A stretch of 64,000 nucleotides of DNA from Halopiger xanaduensis SH-6 (GCF_000217715.1 NC_015666.1:3484270-3548269), one strand, 5' to 3'. Counted from the stretch's first letter, positions 52,430-61,344 are shown. Numbers and translations are program-made. Notes: a model not told the origin generated them from the letters alone.

Positions 52430-53548
52430 ATGAAGATCGGCTTCTTCACCGACAGTTACTTCCCCGAGATCGACGGCGTAACGTACACGATCGACCTCTG
52501 GCGCGAGGAGCTCGAGCGGCGGGGCCACGAGGTGTACGTGGTCTACCCCGACGGCGACTACGAGCCGGACGAGCGCGAGATTCCCGTCCGGTCGATGCCG
52601 AATCCCTTTTACTCCGGCTACCGGATACCGCTGACGAAGCGAGCGTCGGCGCTGCCCGACCTCGACGTCGTCCACTGTCACGGGCCGGCGCCGGTCGGCC
52701 TGCTCGGGCGCTACTACGCCTGGAAACACGACCTGCCGACGGTCTACACGCACCACACGCCGATCGAGGAGTACTTCCACCAGAGCGTCAAATCGAAGGC
52801 GATCGCGGGGCTGCTCAAGAAATTCTACGTGCCGACGGAGACCGCCTTCCTCCGAAGTTTCGACGTCGTCACCGCCTCGACGAATCGGATCGACCGCAAC
52901 GTCAACCACGTCCAACTCCCGGTCGGGATCGACATGGACTTTTTCCAGTCGACCGCGACCGACTGGTATCCCGACCCCGAGCAGACGGTCGTCGGCTACA
53001 GCGGCCGGCTCAGCATGGAGAAGAACGTCGAGGAGATCCTCCGCGTCGCCGCGGAGCTCCCCGAGTACGAGTTCGTCGTGGTCGGCGAAGGGCCGCGCCG
53101 CGAGCACCTCGAGGCCGAGGCTCCCGACAACGTGACGCTGCGCGATTTCCTCCCCCGGGAGGAACTCCCCGTATTCTACTCCTCGATCGACGCCTTCGTG
53201 ACCGCTTCGCGAGGCGACACGCTAGGACTGTCGACGCTTGAGGCCAACGCCTGCGGGACGCCCGTCGTCGCCGCCGACGTCCCGCCGTTCGACGAGACGA
53301 TCGAACCCGCCAACGGGATGCGATTCGAGTACGGCGACCGCGAGGAAATGGCCGCGACGATCGAGGATTGCCTCGCGGCCGACTGGGAGACCCGGGCCGC
53401 GGTCGAGCAGTACTCCGTCGAGCAGACGCTCGTCCACCTCGAGCAACTGTACGAGAACGCGCCGGGCTCGCAGACGACGACGGCGAGCGACGACGTCCAG
53501 TGGCAGGGGAAGGGGCAGGTCTCCGGCGCCGGCGACGAACAGGATTGA
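52430..53548 (+). CDS. GT4-family glycosyltransferase (second of pair)
   Basis: A 372-residue GT-B fold enzyme. It has 'IGFFTDSYFPEIDGVTYTID' (Gly-rich acceptor loop), 'VVHCHGPAPVGLLGRYYA' and 'PTVYTHHTPIEEYFH'. The donor domain has 'VVGYSGRLSMEKNVEEIL' and 'VTASRGDTLGLSTLEANACG', where the first Glu of EX7E is Asp. It resembles glycolipid glycosyltransferases (diglycosyldiacylglycerol or sulfoquinovosyl type), so an archaeol glycolipid acceptor is conceivable. The C-terminal 25 residues are a polar Gly/Gln tail. It shares an operon with the preceding gene. Confidence 0.9.
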   Translation: MKIGFFTDSYFPEIDGVTYTIDLWREELERRGHEVYVVYPDGDYEPDEREIPVRSMPNPFYSGYRIPLTKRASALPDLDVVHCHGPAPVGLLGRYYAWKHDLPTVYTHHTPIEEYFHQSVKSKAIAGLLKKFYVPTETAFLRSFDVVTASTNRIDRNVNHVQLPVGIDMDFFQSTATDWYPDPEQTVVGYSGRLSMEKNVEEILRVAAELPEYEFVVVGEGPRREHLEAEAPDNVTLRDFLPREELPVFYSSIDAFVTASRGDTLGLSTLEANACGTPVVAADVPPFDETIEPANGMRFEYGDREEMAATIEDCLAADWETRAAVEQYSVEQTLVHLEQLYENAPGSQTTTASDDVQWQGKGQVSGAGDEQD

Positions 53549-53586
53549 CCGATTGACGGCCGCGTCTCGCTGCGCCGCCGCTCGCC

Positions 53587-56500
53587 TCACTCGGCAACCG
53601 TCACCTTGCCGTCGGTCGCGTGCGATTGCAGCGCCGCGATCGCCTCTTGTGTCGCCTCCCGCGTTTCGTAGGCCTGTGCGCTCTCGAGCAGCGTCTCGCC
53701 GTTCTCGTCAACGAGTCGCCACTGCCACGGTTCGTCGCCGTTCGTCCGGTAGCGTTCGAAGGCGGGTCCCTCGAGTTCGAAGACGCTCGCCGACTCGAGG
53801 AGTGACCGAACATCGTCTATCCCGTCGCGAGCGGCCGCTTTCGTCTCCGTCGTCTCGTCGCCGATCGCGACGGGGTGGCCGTCGCCGTCGAGGAGACGCC
53901 AGCGCCAGCCGTCGTCTCGCTCGACGACGTCGAACGACGCCTCGGCGACGTCGATCCGCTCGGCGAGCGGCGCCAGCCGCTGGATATCGTCGACGGCCGC
54001 CGTCGTATCGGATTTATCGGCCGTCTCGACCGCGGTCGCGAGGACCTCCCGGCCGCGATCGATCAGGTCCCAGCGCCAGCCCTCGTCGGTTTGCTCGAGC
54101 CAGACCGCGGCCGCTCCGGCGTCGATCGCGAAGATCGGGACGGCTGACATCGACGCCTTCTCGAGCTCGTCGACGGCGTCCCGGGCCGCCGCTCGGCTGG
54201 AATAGGCCGTCGCCGACTCGAGGATCGGCTCGCGGTCGCGATCGAGGAGCCGCCAGCGCCAGGTCTCGCTGCCGACGAGTTGAACCGTCACCGCGCCGGT
54301 CGTGTACGATCGAGCGGCGGCCGCCGTCTCGCGAACGTCGTCGATTCGGTCCTCGAGTTCGTCTCGGGTTGGGTACTCGCTTCCGGAGACGGCCAGCGTC
54401 TCGCCGGTCGGGTGAACGAGCCGCCAGCGCCACGCACCGTCGGCGACGGCGGGCTGGAACGTCGCACCCTCGACCGCGTGGACGGGGCTGTCTGACTGAC
54501 CGCGGAAGCGGTCTACCGCCGCCCGAGCGGCCGCTCGGCTCGCGTAGGTCGTCGGCGCCGTCGCGACGCGGCGCCCGGCGGCGTCGATCAACCGCCAGGC
54601 CCACACCCCGTCCTCGTCGGTGAACAGTTCGAATTCGGGCGCGTCGATCTCCACGACGTCGGCGTCGGGTGCGCGCTCCTTGAGCGTCAGCATCGCCTCG
54701 ATAGCTTCGTTGCGGGAGTCGTGCTCGCCGTCGCTGTCGCCGAGGACGGCACCGCCCTCGTCGAGCAGCCGCCACCGCCAGTCCCCGTCGTCGTTCTCGT
54801 AAACGCGGAACGCGGCCGTCTTGAACGCGACGACGTCGGCCTCGCGGGCGTCCTCGCGGATGCGCTCGAGCGCTGTCGTCGCGTCCGCTGCGTCGCTGTA
54901 TGACGCCGCGCTCTCGGCGACCACGTCTCGGTCGGCCGTGACGAGCCGCCAGCGCCACCGCGCGCCGGCCGTCTCAGTTCCTGTGCCGTCAGCGACAGCG
55001 GTGGTCCCTTCGGCCGCGTCGCTTTCGTCGTTTCTCGAGTTGCCACCGGAGTCCGCCTCCGTGCGATCTCCAACGCGGTTGTCTTCCGGCGCGGAATCGG
55101 GATCGGAGTACGCCTCGTACGCCGCCTCGTCGATCTCGAGCACGGGCGCGTCGGACACCGCCTCGCGGATCAGTTCGGTGGCTCGTTCTACTTCGTCGAC
55201 CGTCGACGCGGCATCCGGCGCTCGAGCGACGGTTCGGCCGGCGTCGTCGACGAGCCGCCAGCGCCAGGCGTCGCCGTCACTACCTGCGCCATCGTCGTCG
55301 CCGGTCCGGCTGCGGTCGGCGTCACCGGCAGCGTCGGGATACCGTTCGAACGCGGGCTCCCCCGCATCGGTGACGACCGTATCCTCGAGGGCTGCGAGGG
55401 CTGCTGTCGCGGCGTCTTCGGCGGCCGGTCGAGTCTCGAATGCGGAGGGTGCGTCGGCGATGATATCGCTGTCCTCGTCGACGAGACGCCACGCCCACGT
55501 GCCGTTTTCTCCGTTCTCTTCTTCCCCCGGTTCGGTCTCCGATTCCTGATTTGACTTCGATTCCTGATCCAACTCCGATTCTCGGTCCGGCCCCGATTCC
55601 GGCTTCGGCCCCGGCGCAACCGTCCCAGACTCGTAGAGTTCGACGCCGAACGCGTCGACGTCGAGAACGCGTGCGTCCGCGATCCGATCGACGAACGTGT
55701 CGGCGGCTGCCACGGCGTCGGTGCGCCGTTCGTAGCCGTCCGCGCCGGCGGCCAGCGGCGTTCGCTCGTCGTCGACCAGTTGCCACTGCCACCGATCGCG
55801 GCGCTTCGCGATCGTGATCGCCCCCTCCTCGACGTCGACGACGTCGGCTTCGGGGCCGCAATCTTTCACGAGTCTCACCGCGGCTTCAGCAGCCTCGCGG
55901 TCGTCGTAGCCCTCGGCTGCGCTTCCGACGCGGCTGCCGTCCGCGCGACCCAGCGTCCACCGCCAGCTGCCGTCCTCGTCGCGATAGACGCGCACGGCAG
56001 CGTCGGTTACTTCGCGGAGCCCGGCAGCGTCGATCGCGTCTCGAGTCCGTTCGATTCGGTCCGTCGCCGTCGACCGGGTCGAGGCCCGCGCGGGACTCTC
56101 CGCGAGCGCCTCGCGGCGAAGCACCCGCCACCGCCAGTCGCCGTCGTCGCTCCGAAGGGCGACCTGCGCCCCTTCGATCGCGTCGCCGGTGAGCACCGGC
56201 GGCGTCTCGGTTTCAGTTTCGGGCTCGGTTTCGGACTCGAGTCGGTCGCCGTCCGTCCCTTCGAACTGTCTGTTCCGTCTCGTAAGGGAGAGTACGGCCG
56301 CGCCGACGCCGGCGAAAAGCACGATCCCGATCGCGACGGCGGCACCGGGGGATAACTCGAGGCCGCGTTCGCCCCACTGCATCTGTCCGAGCGTCCCGGT
56401 TGCGAGGCCGCCGTACAGGAGACTTGGACCTAACCCGAGGACAGCCCGCGTGCCGCGGTTGAACCGCTGTCCGGCGGGCACGTGTTGCACGGAGGACACA

Positions 56501-56589
56501 CGGGTCGGTTTCGCCGACGCTGCGGTCGTTCCGCCTGCGTCGGACGGCTCCCGTCGGCGGTATCGACGGACGGAGCGCGGGACTGACAT
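53587..56589 (-). CDS. 1000-residue membrane-anchored protein with 13 DUF1508-like repeats
   Basis: Two hydrophobic segments near the N-terminus (about 48-68 and 81-102) are followed by about 900 residues built from 13 copies of a DUF1508/YegP-type unit. Each has a core 'W-R/A/Q-W-x-L-x-D/x' strand (WRWRVLRRE, WRWTLGRAD, WQWQLVDDE, WAWRLVDED, WRWRLVDDA, WRWRLVTAD, WRWRLLDEG, WAWRLIDAA, WRWRLVHPT, WRWRLLDRD, WRWDLIDRG, WRWRLLDGD, WQWRLVDEN). It is followed by a 'Y-x-S/T-R-x-x-A-x-x-A' helix. Acidic linkers interrupt repeats 3-6. Single DUF1508 units form small dimeric folds of unknown role. ATG 56589 has a TATA box (TTATTAT) 30 bases upstream. Confidence 0.8.
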   Translation of the reverse strand: MSVPRSVRRYRRREPSDAGGTTAASAKPTRVSSVQHVPAGQRFNRGTRAVLGLGPSLLYGGLATGTLGQMQWGERGLELSPGAAVAIGIVLFAGVGAAVLSLTRRNRQFEGTDGDRLESETEPETETETPPVLTGDAIEGAQVALRSDDGDWRWRVLRREALAESPARASTRSTATDRIERTRDAIDAAGLREVTDAAVRVYRDEDGSWRWTLGRADGSRVGSAAEGYDDREAAEAAVRLVKDCGPEADVVDVEEGAITIAKRRDRWQWQLVDDERTPLAAGADGYERRTDAVAAADTFVDRIADARVLDVDAFGVELYESGTVAPGPKPESGPDRESELDQESKSNQESETEPGEEENGENGTWAWRLVDEDSDIIADAPSAFETRPAAEDAATAALAALEDTVVTDAGEPAFERYPDAAGDADRSRTGDDDGAGSDGDAWRWRLVDDAGRTVARAPDAASTVDEVERATELIREAVSDAPVLEIDEAAYEAYSDPDSAPEDNRVGDRTEADSGGNSRNDESDAAEGTTAVADGTGTETAGARWRWRLVTADRDVVAESAASYSDAADATTALERIREDAREADVVAFKTAAFRVYENDDGDWRWRLLDEGGAVLGDSDGEHDSRNEAIEAMLTLKERAPDADVVEIDAPEFELFTDEDGVWAWRLIDAAGRRVATAPTTYASRAAARAAVDRFRGQSDSPVHAVEGATFQPAVADGAWRWRLVHPTGETLAVSGSEYPTRDELEDRIDDVRETAAAARSYTTGAVTVQLVGSETWRWRLLDRDREPILESATAYSSRAAARDAVDELEKASMSAVPIFAIDAGAAAVWLEQTDEGWRWDLIDRGREVLATAVETADKSDTTAAVDDIQRLAPLAERIDVAEASFDVVERDDGWRWRLLDGDGHPVAIGDETTETKAAARDGIDDVRSLLESASVFELEGPAFERYRTNGDEPWQWRLVDENGETLLESAQAYETREATQEAIAALQSHATDGKVTVAE

Positions 56590-56615
56590 ATCCGTCTCCG
56601 ACTCCTGGAACGGCC

Positions 56616-56622
56616 ATAATAA
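56616..56622 (-). promoter_or_regulatory. TATA box of the 13-repeat protein gene
   Basis: TTATTAT on the minus strand, about 30 bases before ATG 56589. It favours that start over ATG 56664. Confidence 0.5.
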
Positions 56623-56734
56623 TGGACTGCTTATACGAGCCGTGTCGATCGATCGGCGTCGCACCCCGAACCGCGGCGCGTACCGACGGTTGCGACACGT
56701 GCTGGGTTCCGTAGCTCGGTAATACGGAGAAAGG

Positions 56735-56757
56735 GAGAGTACATTTCGTGTGCTTTC
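56735..56757 (+). repeat. ORB-like repeat 1 (forward)
   Basis: Core ATTTCGTGTGCTTTC preceded by GAGAGTAC. It matches haloarchaeal origin recognition box sequence and lies beyond the 3' end of orc1. Confidence 0.75.
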
Positions 56758-56802
56758 AGTCTCGAGTGCGACTCGGCGCGTCGACGGCGCCGGCGCGGAG
56801 AG

Positions 56803-56826
56803 GGAGTAGATTTCGTGTGCTTTTTG
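56803..56826 (+). repeat. ORB-like repeat 2 (forward)
   Basis: Core GGGAGTAGATTTCGTGTGC followed by TTTTTGA. Same orientation as repeat 1, 67 bases further on. Confidence 0.78.
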
Positions 56827-56866
56827 ATCGACCCGGGTACGGGTAGCCGACCGGAACGCCGGCCGC

Positions 56867-58063
56867 TCAGTCGGCCGCCTGCACGATCTCCTCTCTCGTC
56901 TCGAGGACGATCATTGGATCCAGATCCAGTTCGTACTCGTAGTACTGACCGCCGCTGAGGCCCTTGTTGCGCTCGTGGCGCACGAGGAAGCCGAGCATGT
57001 GGAGATCCGACAGGTGGTCCTGAATGCTCTTCAACGTCGTCAGCGGCGTCGCCCCGTAGGCCTCTGCGACCCGTTCGTACCCCTCCTGGATCTCCTTCGA
57101 TCGAGCCGGGACCTCGTTCCGTTCCTCGAGTTTCGCGATCGTCTCGAGGATGTACTGGGCGTGCTCGGTCTGGTCGCGGATCTTGTTCCGCAGTCGACCG
57201 CGTTGGACGAGGGTGCGCGCGTCCTCGATGTGGTCGTCGGTGACCGTCTCGTCGCCGTCGCGTTCGGCGACCTCGGCGCCGACGCGGAGGAGGTCGATCG
57301 CTTGACGAGCGTTCCCCATGTCCTGGGCCGAGAGCGCCGCCGCCTTCGCGATCGCCGACTCGTCGCAGGCGCCGTCGACGAACGCCCGGTCGGCGCGGTC
57401 GTGGAGGATCGTCCGGAGTTCGCCGGCGTCGTACGGACTGAACGAGATTTCGGTCTCCATGAGCGTGTCCTTGACCTTCGCGGACAGCGACTGGCGGAAC
57501 GTGTAGTTGTTGCTGATGCCGACGATGCCGACCAGCGACTCCGTGATGTGGCCGTTCGATCGCGCCCGCGGCAGCTCGTAGAGCAGCGTGTCCACGTCGT
57601 CGAGGTGGTCGATCTCGTCGAAGACGATCAGGTGCGTGCCGCCGATCCGGTCGAGTTGCGCGTAGAGTTCGTCGAAGGCGTCGCCGGTCCCGAGCCCCCG
57701 CTTCGGAAACGGACTCGCGTCGGCCGGTAAGAGTTCGTTGACGAGCCGTCGAACGACCATGAACAGGGTCTTTCCGTTGCAGTTGATCTCGTGGACGTGG
57801 AGGTCGTCCACTTCCTCCCGCTCGAAGACCTCCGACTGCAGCTCGCTCATCATGTACTTCGTCACGGCCGTCTTTCCGAGACCGGCTTTCCCGTAGAGAA
57901 AGATGTTTTCGGGCTCTCGGCCGAAGAGAACGTCCTGCAGCGCGTGACTGAACGCCTCGATTTCCTCGTCGCGCTCGAGGATCTCCTCGGGCTGGTAGCT
58001 CTCGCTGAGGACCGACTTATCGGCGAAGAGAGTATCCGTAAGATCGCTAAACGGACCAGACAT
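56867..58063 (-). CDS. orc1: Orc1/Cdc6 replication initiator
   Basis: A 398-residue AAA+ initiator that binds origin recognition boxes and loads the MCM helicase. Walker A 'LYGKAGLGKTAVTK' (56-69, GKAGLGKT 58-65), Walker B 'LIVFDEIDHLDD' (about 148-159), sensor 1 'GIVGISNNYTF', and sensor 2 region 'GNARQAIDLLRVG' (about 248). The C-terminal winged helix (about 300-398, 'PLTTLKSIQDHLSDLHMLGF', 'GLSGGQYYEYELD') is complete. A TATA-like element lies about 33 bases before ATG 58063. ORB-like repeats on both sides show that it sits at an origin. Confidence 0.95.
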   Translation of the reverse strand: MSGPFSDLTDTLFADKSVLSESYQPEEILERDEEIEAFSHALQDVLFGREPENIFLYGKAGLGKTAVTKYMMSELQSEVFEREEVDDLHVHEINCNGKTLFMVVRRLVNELLPADASPFPKRGLGTGDAFDELYAQLDRIGGTHLIVFDEIDHLDDVDTLLYELPRARSNGHITESLVGIVGISNNYTFRQSLSAKVKDTLMETEISFSPYDAGELRTILHDRADRAFVDGACDESAIAKAAALSAQDMGNARQAIDLLRVGAEVAERDGDETVTDDHIEDARTLVQRGRLRNKIRDQTEHAQYILETIAKLEERNEVPARSKEIQEGYERVAEAYGATPLTTLKSIQDHLSDLHMLGFLVRHERNKGLSGGQYYEYELDLDPMIVLETREEIVQAAD

Positions 58064-58084
58064 TCGATAGTGACGACTGGTTAC

Positions 58085-58140
58085 TACTAGAACTTAAAAC
58101 CTGCTTTCGTCTGTTTCGTATGCTCCGATTCGTTCTAGTA
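58085..58140. promoter_or_regulatory. Inverted repeat TACTAGAAC-N38-GTTCTAGTA over the orc1 promoter
   Basis: Perfect 9-bp arms. The left arm abuts the TATA-like 'AACTTAAAAC' that precedes orc1. Possible autoregulation site, or part of the AT-rich unwinding element. Confidence 0.4.
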
Positions 58141-58193
58141 ATACATCAGGAAAACCAGCGTTCACAGAGATACTGTGCCTTATCGTGAGAACG

Positions 58194-58215
58194 GAGCACA
58201 CGAAATCTACTCTCC
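58194..58215 (-). repeat. ORB-like repeat 3 (reverse)
   Basis: GAGCACACGAAATCTACTCTCC, the reverse complement of the repeat 2 core. Nearest to orc1 of the upstream group. Confidence 0.78.
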
Positions 58216-58373
58216 GTCTCTCCCCTACACCTGCAAAACTCGAGAGACGTGATAGTGTTTCGTTGGTATAGTTATCCGTTGTCCGTGTGGTGTTCGCTCG
58301 CCGATATGGTGGTATCGATTCTACTGTCCCGGCGGTAGCGGGCCGTCGGTGTCGGCGGGTCTCCGGTGATTCC

Positions 58374-58398
58374 GAAAGCACACGAAATCTACTCTCCC
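58374..58398 (-). repeat. ORB-like repeat 4 (reverse)
   Basis: Core GAAAGCACACGAAATCTACT followed by CTCCC. The core matches repeat 5 exactly; the repeat lies 180 bases from repeat 3. Confidence 0.82.
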
Positions 58399-58516
58399 AC
58401 AGTTCTGATCGAGTTGCTTCGAGCCCCAATCGATTCCCGTCTCTCGCTGCTAACTGTCTCCGATTCGGCGTCCTCTCGCACTCGTAGCCGACCGATCCAT
58501 GGCCGGTCACGCGAGT

Positions 58517-58543
58517 GAAAGCACACGAAATCTACTCCCTCCC
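58517..58543 (-). repeat. ORB-like repeat 5 (reverse)
   Basis: Core GAAAGCACACGAAATCTACT followed by CCCTCCC. The outermost copy, 143 bases beyond repeat 4 and about 95 bases before the end of the MMPL gene. Confidence 0.82.
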
Positions 58544-58638
58544 TGGAAGAATCGAGGGGCAGCCGTTTCACCCTGAAGATCCAGCCGATTTACCGCACGA
58601 TCGTCGACAGTGGACTTCGTCCACCGTAGCTAATCGGC

Positions 58639-61335
58639 CTATTCAGGGACGAGCCGCCCGATCGAGAGCGTCCCGTACTTTGTCTCGAGGCGGTCCCAGA
58701 CGACGATCACCGAGGGAAGCACGACGATCGACGTGAGCCAGGAGTAGAAGACTCCCAGCGCCAGCAGGAGGCCGAACTCCATGATCAGCGGGATCAGTGC
58801 GAAGTACAGCACGCCGAGTCCGCAGACGGTCGTGAGCATGCTCCCAGTGAGGGCGCCGCCAGTACCACGGACCGTCACGAGCAGCGCCTCGTCGACGTCG
58901 CCGCGCTCCTCGTACTCGTCGACGAACCGGTGCATAAGGTGCACCGTGTAGTCGACGCCCAACCCGATCGAGACCGAGAGGATCGGTGCGTTGATCGGAC
59001 TCAACGGCACGTCGAAGTACCGCATCGAACCCGCGAGCATCGCGACGGCCAGCAACACCGGCACGAGGTTGATCACGCCGTAGATCGCCCGTCCCTCGAG
59101 CCACCAGTACGAGAGGACGAGCAGGACGACCGTCAGCAGGAACGCGACGAAGAGGCTCGTGATCGCCGAGTCGCCGATCTTCTCGACGACGCTCTCGAAG
59201 ATGACCAGTTGCCCGGTCGCGGTCGCGTCCATGTTCATTTCGTCGGCGACCTCGCGTGCGGCGGCGACGGCTTCGGCCTGCTCGGCGTCGGCCTCGACCT
59301 GGATGTCGATTCGCGTCGCGCTGCGGTCGGTCGTCAGGCGACCGGCCGCTTCGTCCTCGGCGACGGCGAACAGGTCGTCGTAGACCGCGTCGACGTTCCG
59401 ATCCGGAATTTCGTCGCCGTCGCCGTCGTACCGCTTGACCGTCCTCGAAAACTCGGGATTCGCCGCAGACTGCTCGTCGATCACGTCGAGGATACTGGTC
59501 GCATCGGCCTGCCGGCCGTCCGTCTTGAAGGCGTCCGGGGGGTCCTCGAGCGAATTGTCTATTTCGCGGAGCGCGCCGTCGTCGCGCAACCCCGGATCGT
59601 CGACGTAGACCGTCACCGACCCCTGCATCCCTTGATCGAAGTCCTCCTCCATGATGTCGAGGACGGTGATGAAGGTGTACTCGGACGGGGAAAGCGGTCC
59701 GGGTAGAGACTCGTACTGCTCGAGGCGATTTTCGTCGGGGAAGAACGCCTCCTGGTCGAACTCGGTGCTGACGCCGGTGCCGTACGCGGCGACGCTGGCG
59801 CCGAAGACGAGCATCGCGACGAGGAAAACGACTGGGATGACGCGTGCGACGTGGACGCCGACTGGAAGCACCCGCCCCAGCCGCGACTCTTCGCTTCCTA
59901 GCGGTTCGGTTCCGAACGACGGGAACCGCGTTCCCTCGCGAAGTTGGTCGAGGGCGACCTTCCCCGCGGGGAGGAAGACGCCGAAGATGAGGAACGTGAA
60001 GCTGATGCCGGCCGCGGCGACGATCCCGAAGTCCCGAGTCATGTCGCTGGTCAGGTTCGCCGCGAAGCCGAAGACCGTCGTCAGGGTGACGATCAACAGC
60101 GCGGTCGTGAGCTGGCCGGTCGTGATTCCCATCGCGTCGCCGATCGATGCGCCCGCGGACCGTTCCTCGCGGTAGCGGTTGATGATGTGTATGCCGAAGT
60201 CGATTCCGACCGCCAACAACAGTGGGAAGACGGTCAGCAGGGAGTCGGAGAAGGGGATACCCGCGAACCCCATGAAGCCGAACGTCCAGATCATCGACAT
60301 GAGCAGCGCCGCCAGGCCGAGCGCGAGATCGATCGGGTCCCGGTAAGCGATGATCAGGAACAGCAGGATCAACAGTAGCGCCGCCGGGAAGACGACGATC
60401 GCCGTATCGCCGAGCAACTGCATCGTCTCGTCGTTGACGACGGGTTGCCCGAAGACGACGATATTGTCGTCCGAATCGAAGCCGTCGATCTCGTTCGCGA
60501 CGTCCTCGGTTTCGTAGATGAGGTCCGCGTGGTACGACTCGTCCGCGTTCGACGGCGTATCGTAGGTGATCGCGATCTGTGCGACGTCTGCGGACGCGGA
60601 CTCGCGCGTGAAGTCGGTACTGACCGGCAAGCCCATCGTCTCGTCGGCCGTCGCGATCGCCTTCTCGAGTTGTCGCGGCGAAGCGCGCTCGATGGCGCGA
60701 CGTTGTTCTTCAGCGGTCGTCGCATTGGCATCGAGCTGGGTCGCGACCAGCGAGGCCGGACTCGTCGACGAGGCGACGCGCAGCCCGTCGTCGTTCTCGA
60801 TCCGATCCTGGAACTCGAGCATCCGAACCAGGTTCGGTTTCGAGATCGCGTTGCGGTCGTCCGTGAGGAACAGCTGGGCGGTCGTCCCGCCGGAGTCCCG
60901 ACTCCCACGATTGAAGTCCTCTTGCATACTCTCGTAGGCCTCCTGGGCCTCGGTATCCTCGGTGAACTGGTCGGTACCGGCTTCCTGTCCACCGCCGCCA
61001 GCGACGGCGCCCCCGAGGAAGAGGGCCGTCAACAGGAGGAAGACGATCACGACAGTCCACGGGCGGTTCGTAATTAACGGGTTAACCCGACGTGTGAACG
61101 GGTCATCGCCTAGGAAATCGTCGTCGTCACTACGAGAGCCGGTACTGGAGCCGCTACTCTCGCTCCCGGCGTTGCGCTCCGTCCCGCTTCCGAGGCCGAG
61201 ATCGAAATCAAAGTCGAGACTAAATCCAAAGATGCCACTATCGTCGCTCGAGTCAGGCGAGTCGGACGAACCGTTCGAACGTCCCTCCGAGCGACGGGGC
61301 GAGGACTCGTCGGCGGTGCGGTCGTCATCAGTCAT
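58639..61335 (-). CDS. MMPL/RND-superfamily exporter
   Basis: An 898-residue protein. The first about 90 residues are a disordered Ser/Asp/Gly-rich cytosolic tail. Two repeats follow, each with one span, a large outer domain and five spans: the first outer domain at about 115-310, the second at about 520-715. RND marks are 'FPLLLAVGIDFGIHIINRYREE' (span-4-like Gly-Asp, split here over two spans) and its counterpart 'SVSIGLGVDYTVHLMHRF'. It should move a hydrophobic or lipid-like substrate with proton exchange. Start ATG 61335 lies 9 bases after the COG1361-like gene, forming one operon. Confidence 0.88.
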   Translation of the reverse strand: MTDDDRTADESSPRRSEGRSNGSSDSPDSSDDSGIFGFSLDFDFDLGLGSGTERNAGSESSGSSTGSRSDDDDFLGDDPFTRRVNPLITNRPWTVVIVFLLLTALFLGGAVAGGGGQEAGTDQFTEDTEAQEAYESMQEDFNRGSRDSGGTTAQLFLTDDRNAISKPNLVRMLEFQDRIENDDGLRVASSTSPASLVATQLDANATTAEEQRRAIERASPRQLEKAIATADETMGLPVSTDFTRESASADVAQIAITYDTPSNADESYHADLIYETEDVANEIDGFDSDDNIVVFGQPVVNDETMQLLGDTAIVVFPAALLLILLFLIIAYRDPIDLALGLAALLMSMIWTFGFMGFAGIPFSDSLLTVFPLLLAVGIDFGIHIINRYREERSAGASIGDAMGITTGQLTTALLIVTLTTVFGFAANLTSDMTRDFGIVAAAGISFTFLIFGVFLPAGKVALDQLREGTRFPSFGTEPLGSEESRLGRVLPVGVHVARVIPVVFLVAMLVFGASVAAYGTGVSTEFDQEAFFPDENRLEQYESLPGPLSPSEYTFITVLDIMEEDFDQGMQGSVTVYVDDPGLRDDGALREIDNSLEDPPDAFKTDGRQADATSILDVIDEQSAANPEFSRTVKRYDGDGDEIPDRNVDAVYDDLFAVAEDEAAGRLTTDRSATRIDIQVEADAEQAEAVAAAREVADEMNMDATATGQLVIFESVVEKIGDSAITSLFVAFLLTVVLLVLSYWWLEGRAIYGVINLVPVLLAVAMLAGSMRYFDVPLSPINAPILSVSIGLGVDYTVHLMHRFVDEYEERGDVDEALLVTVRGTGGALTGSMLTTVCGLGVLYFALIPLIMEFGLLLALGVFYSWLTSIVVLPSVIVVWDRLETKYGTLSIGRLVPE

Positions 61336-61344
61336 CGGTCGTGA

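Larger units (their letters stand above)
58064..58638. other. Replication origin region (oriC-type) upstream of orc1
   Basis: A 575-base gene-free gap holding three ORB-like repeats in the orientation opposite to the two at 56.7-56.8 kb. Its orc1-proximal part (58064-58190) is AT-rich for this genome and contains a 9-bp inverted repeat, TACTAGAAC (58085-58093) and GTTCTAGTA (58132-58140), a candidate unwinding or initiator site that also covers the orc1 promoter. A 138-codon minus-strand open frame here (58094-58510) translates two of the ORBs and is not a credible gene. Confidence 0.75.

Noticed and set aside
58094-58510. 138-codon minus-strand open frame inside the origin gap
   Set aside because: It translates two ORB repeats, has no protein-like hydrophobic pattern, and would lie across the orc1 promoter region.
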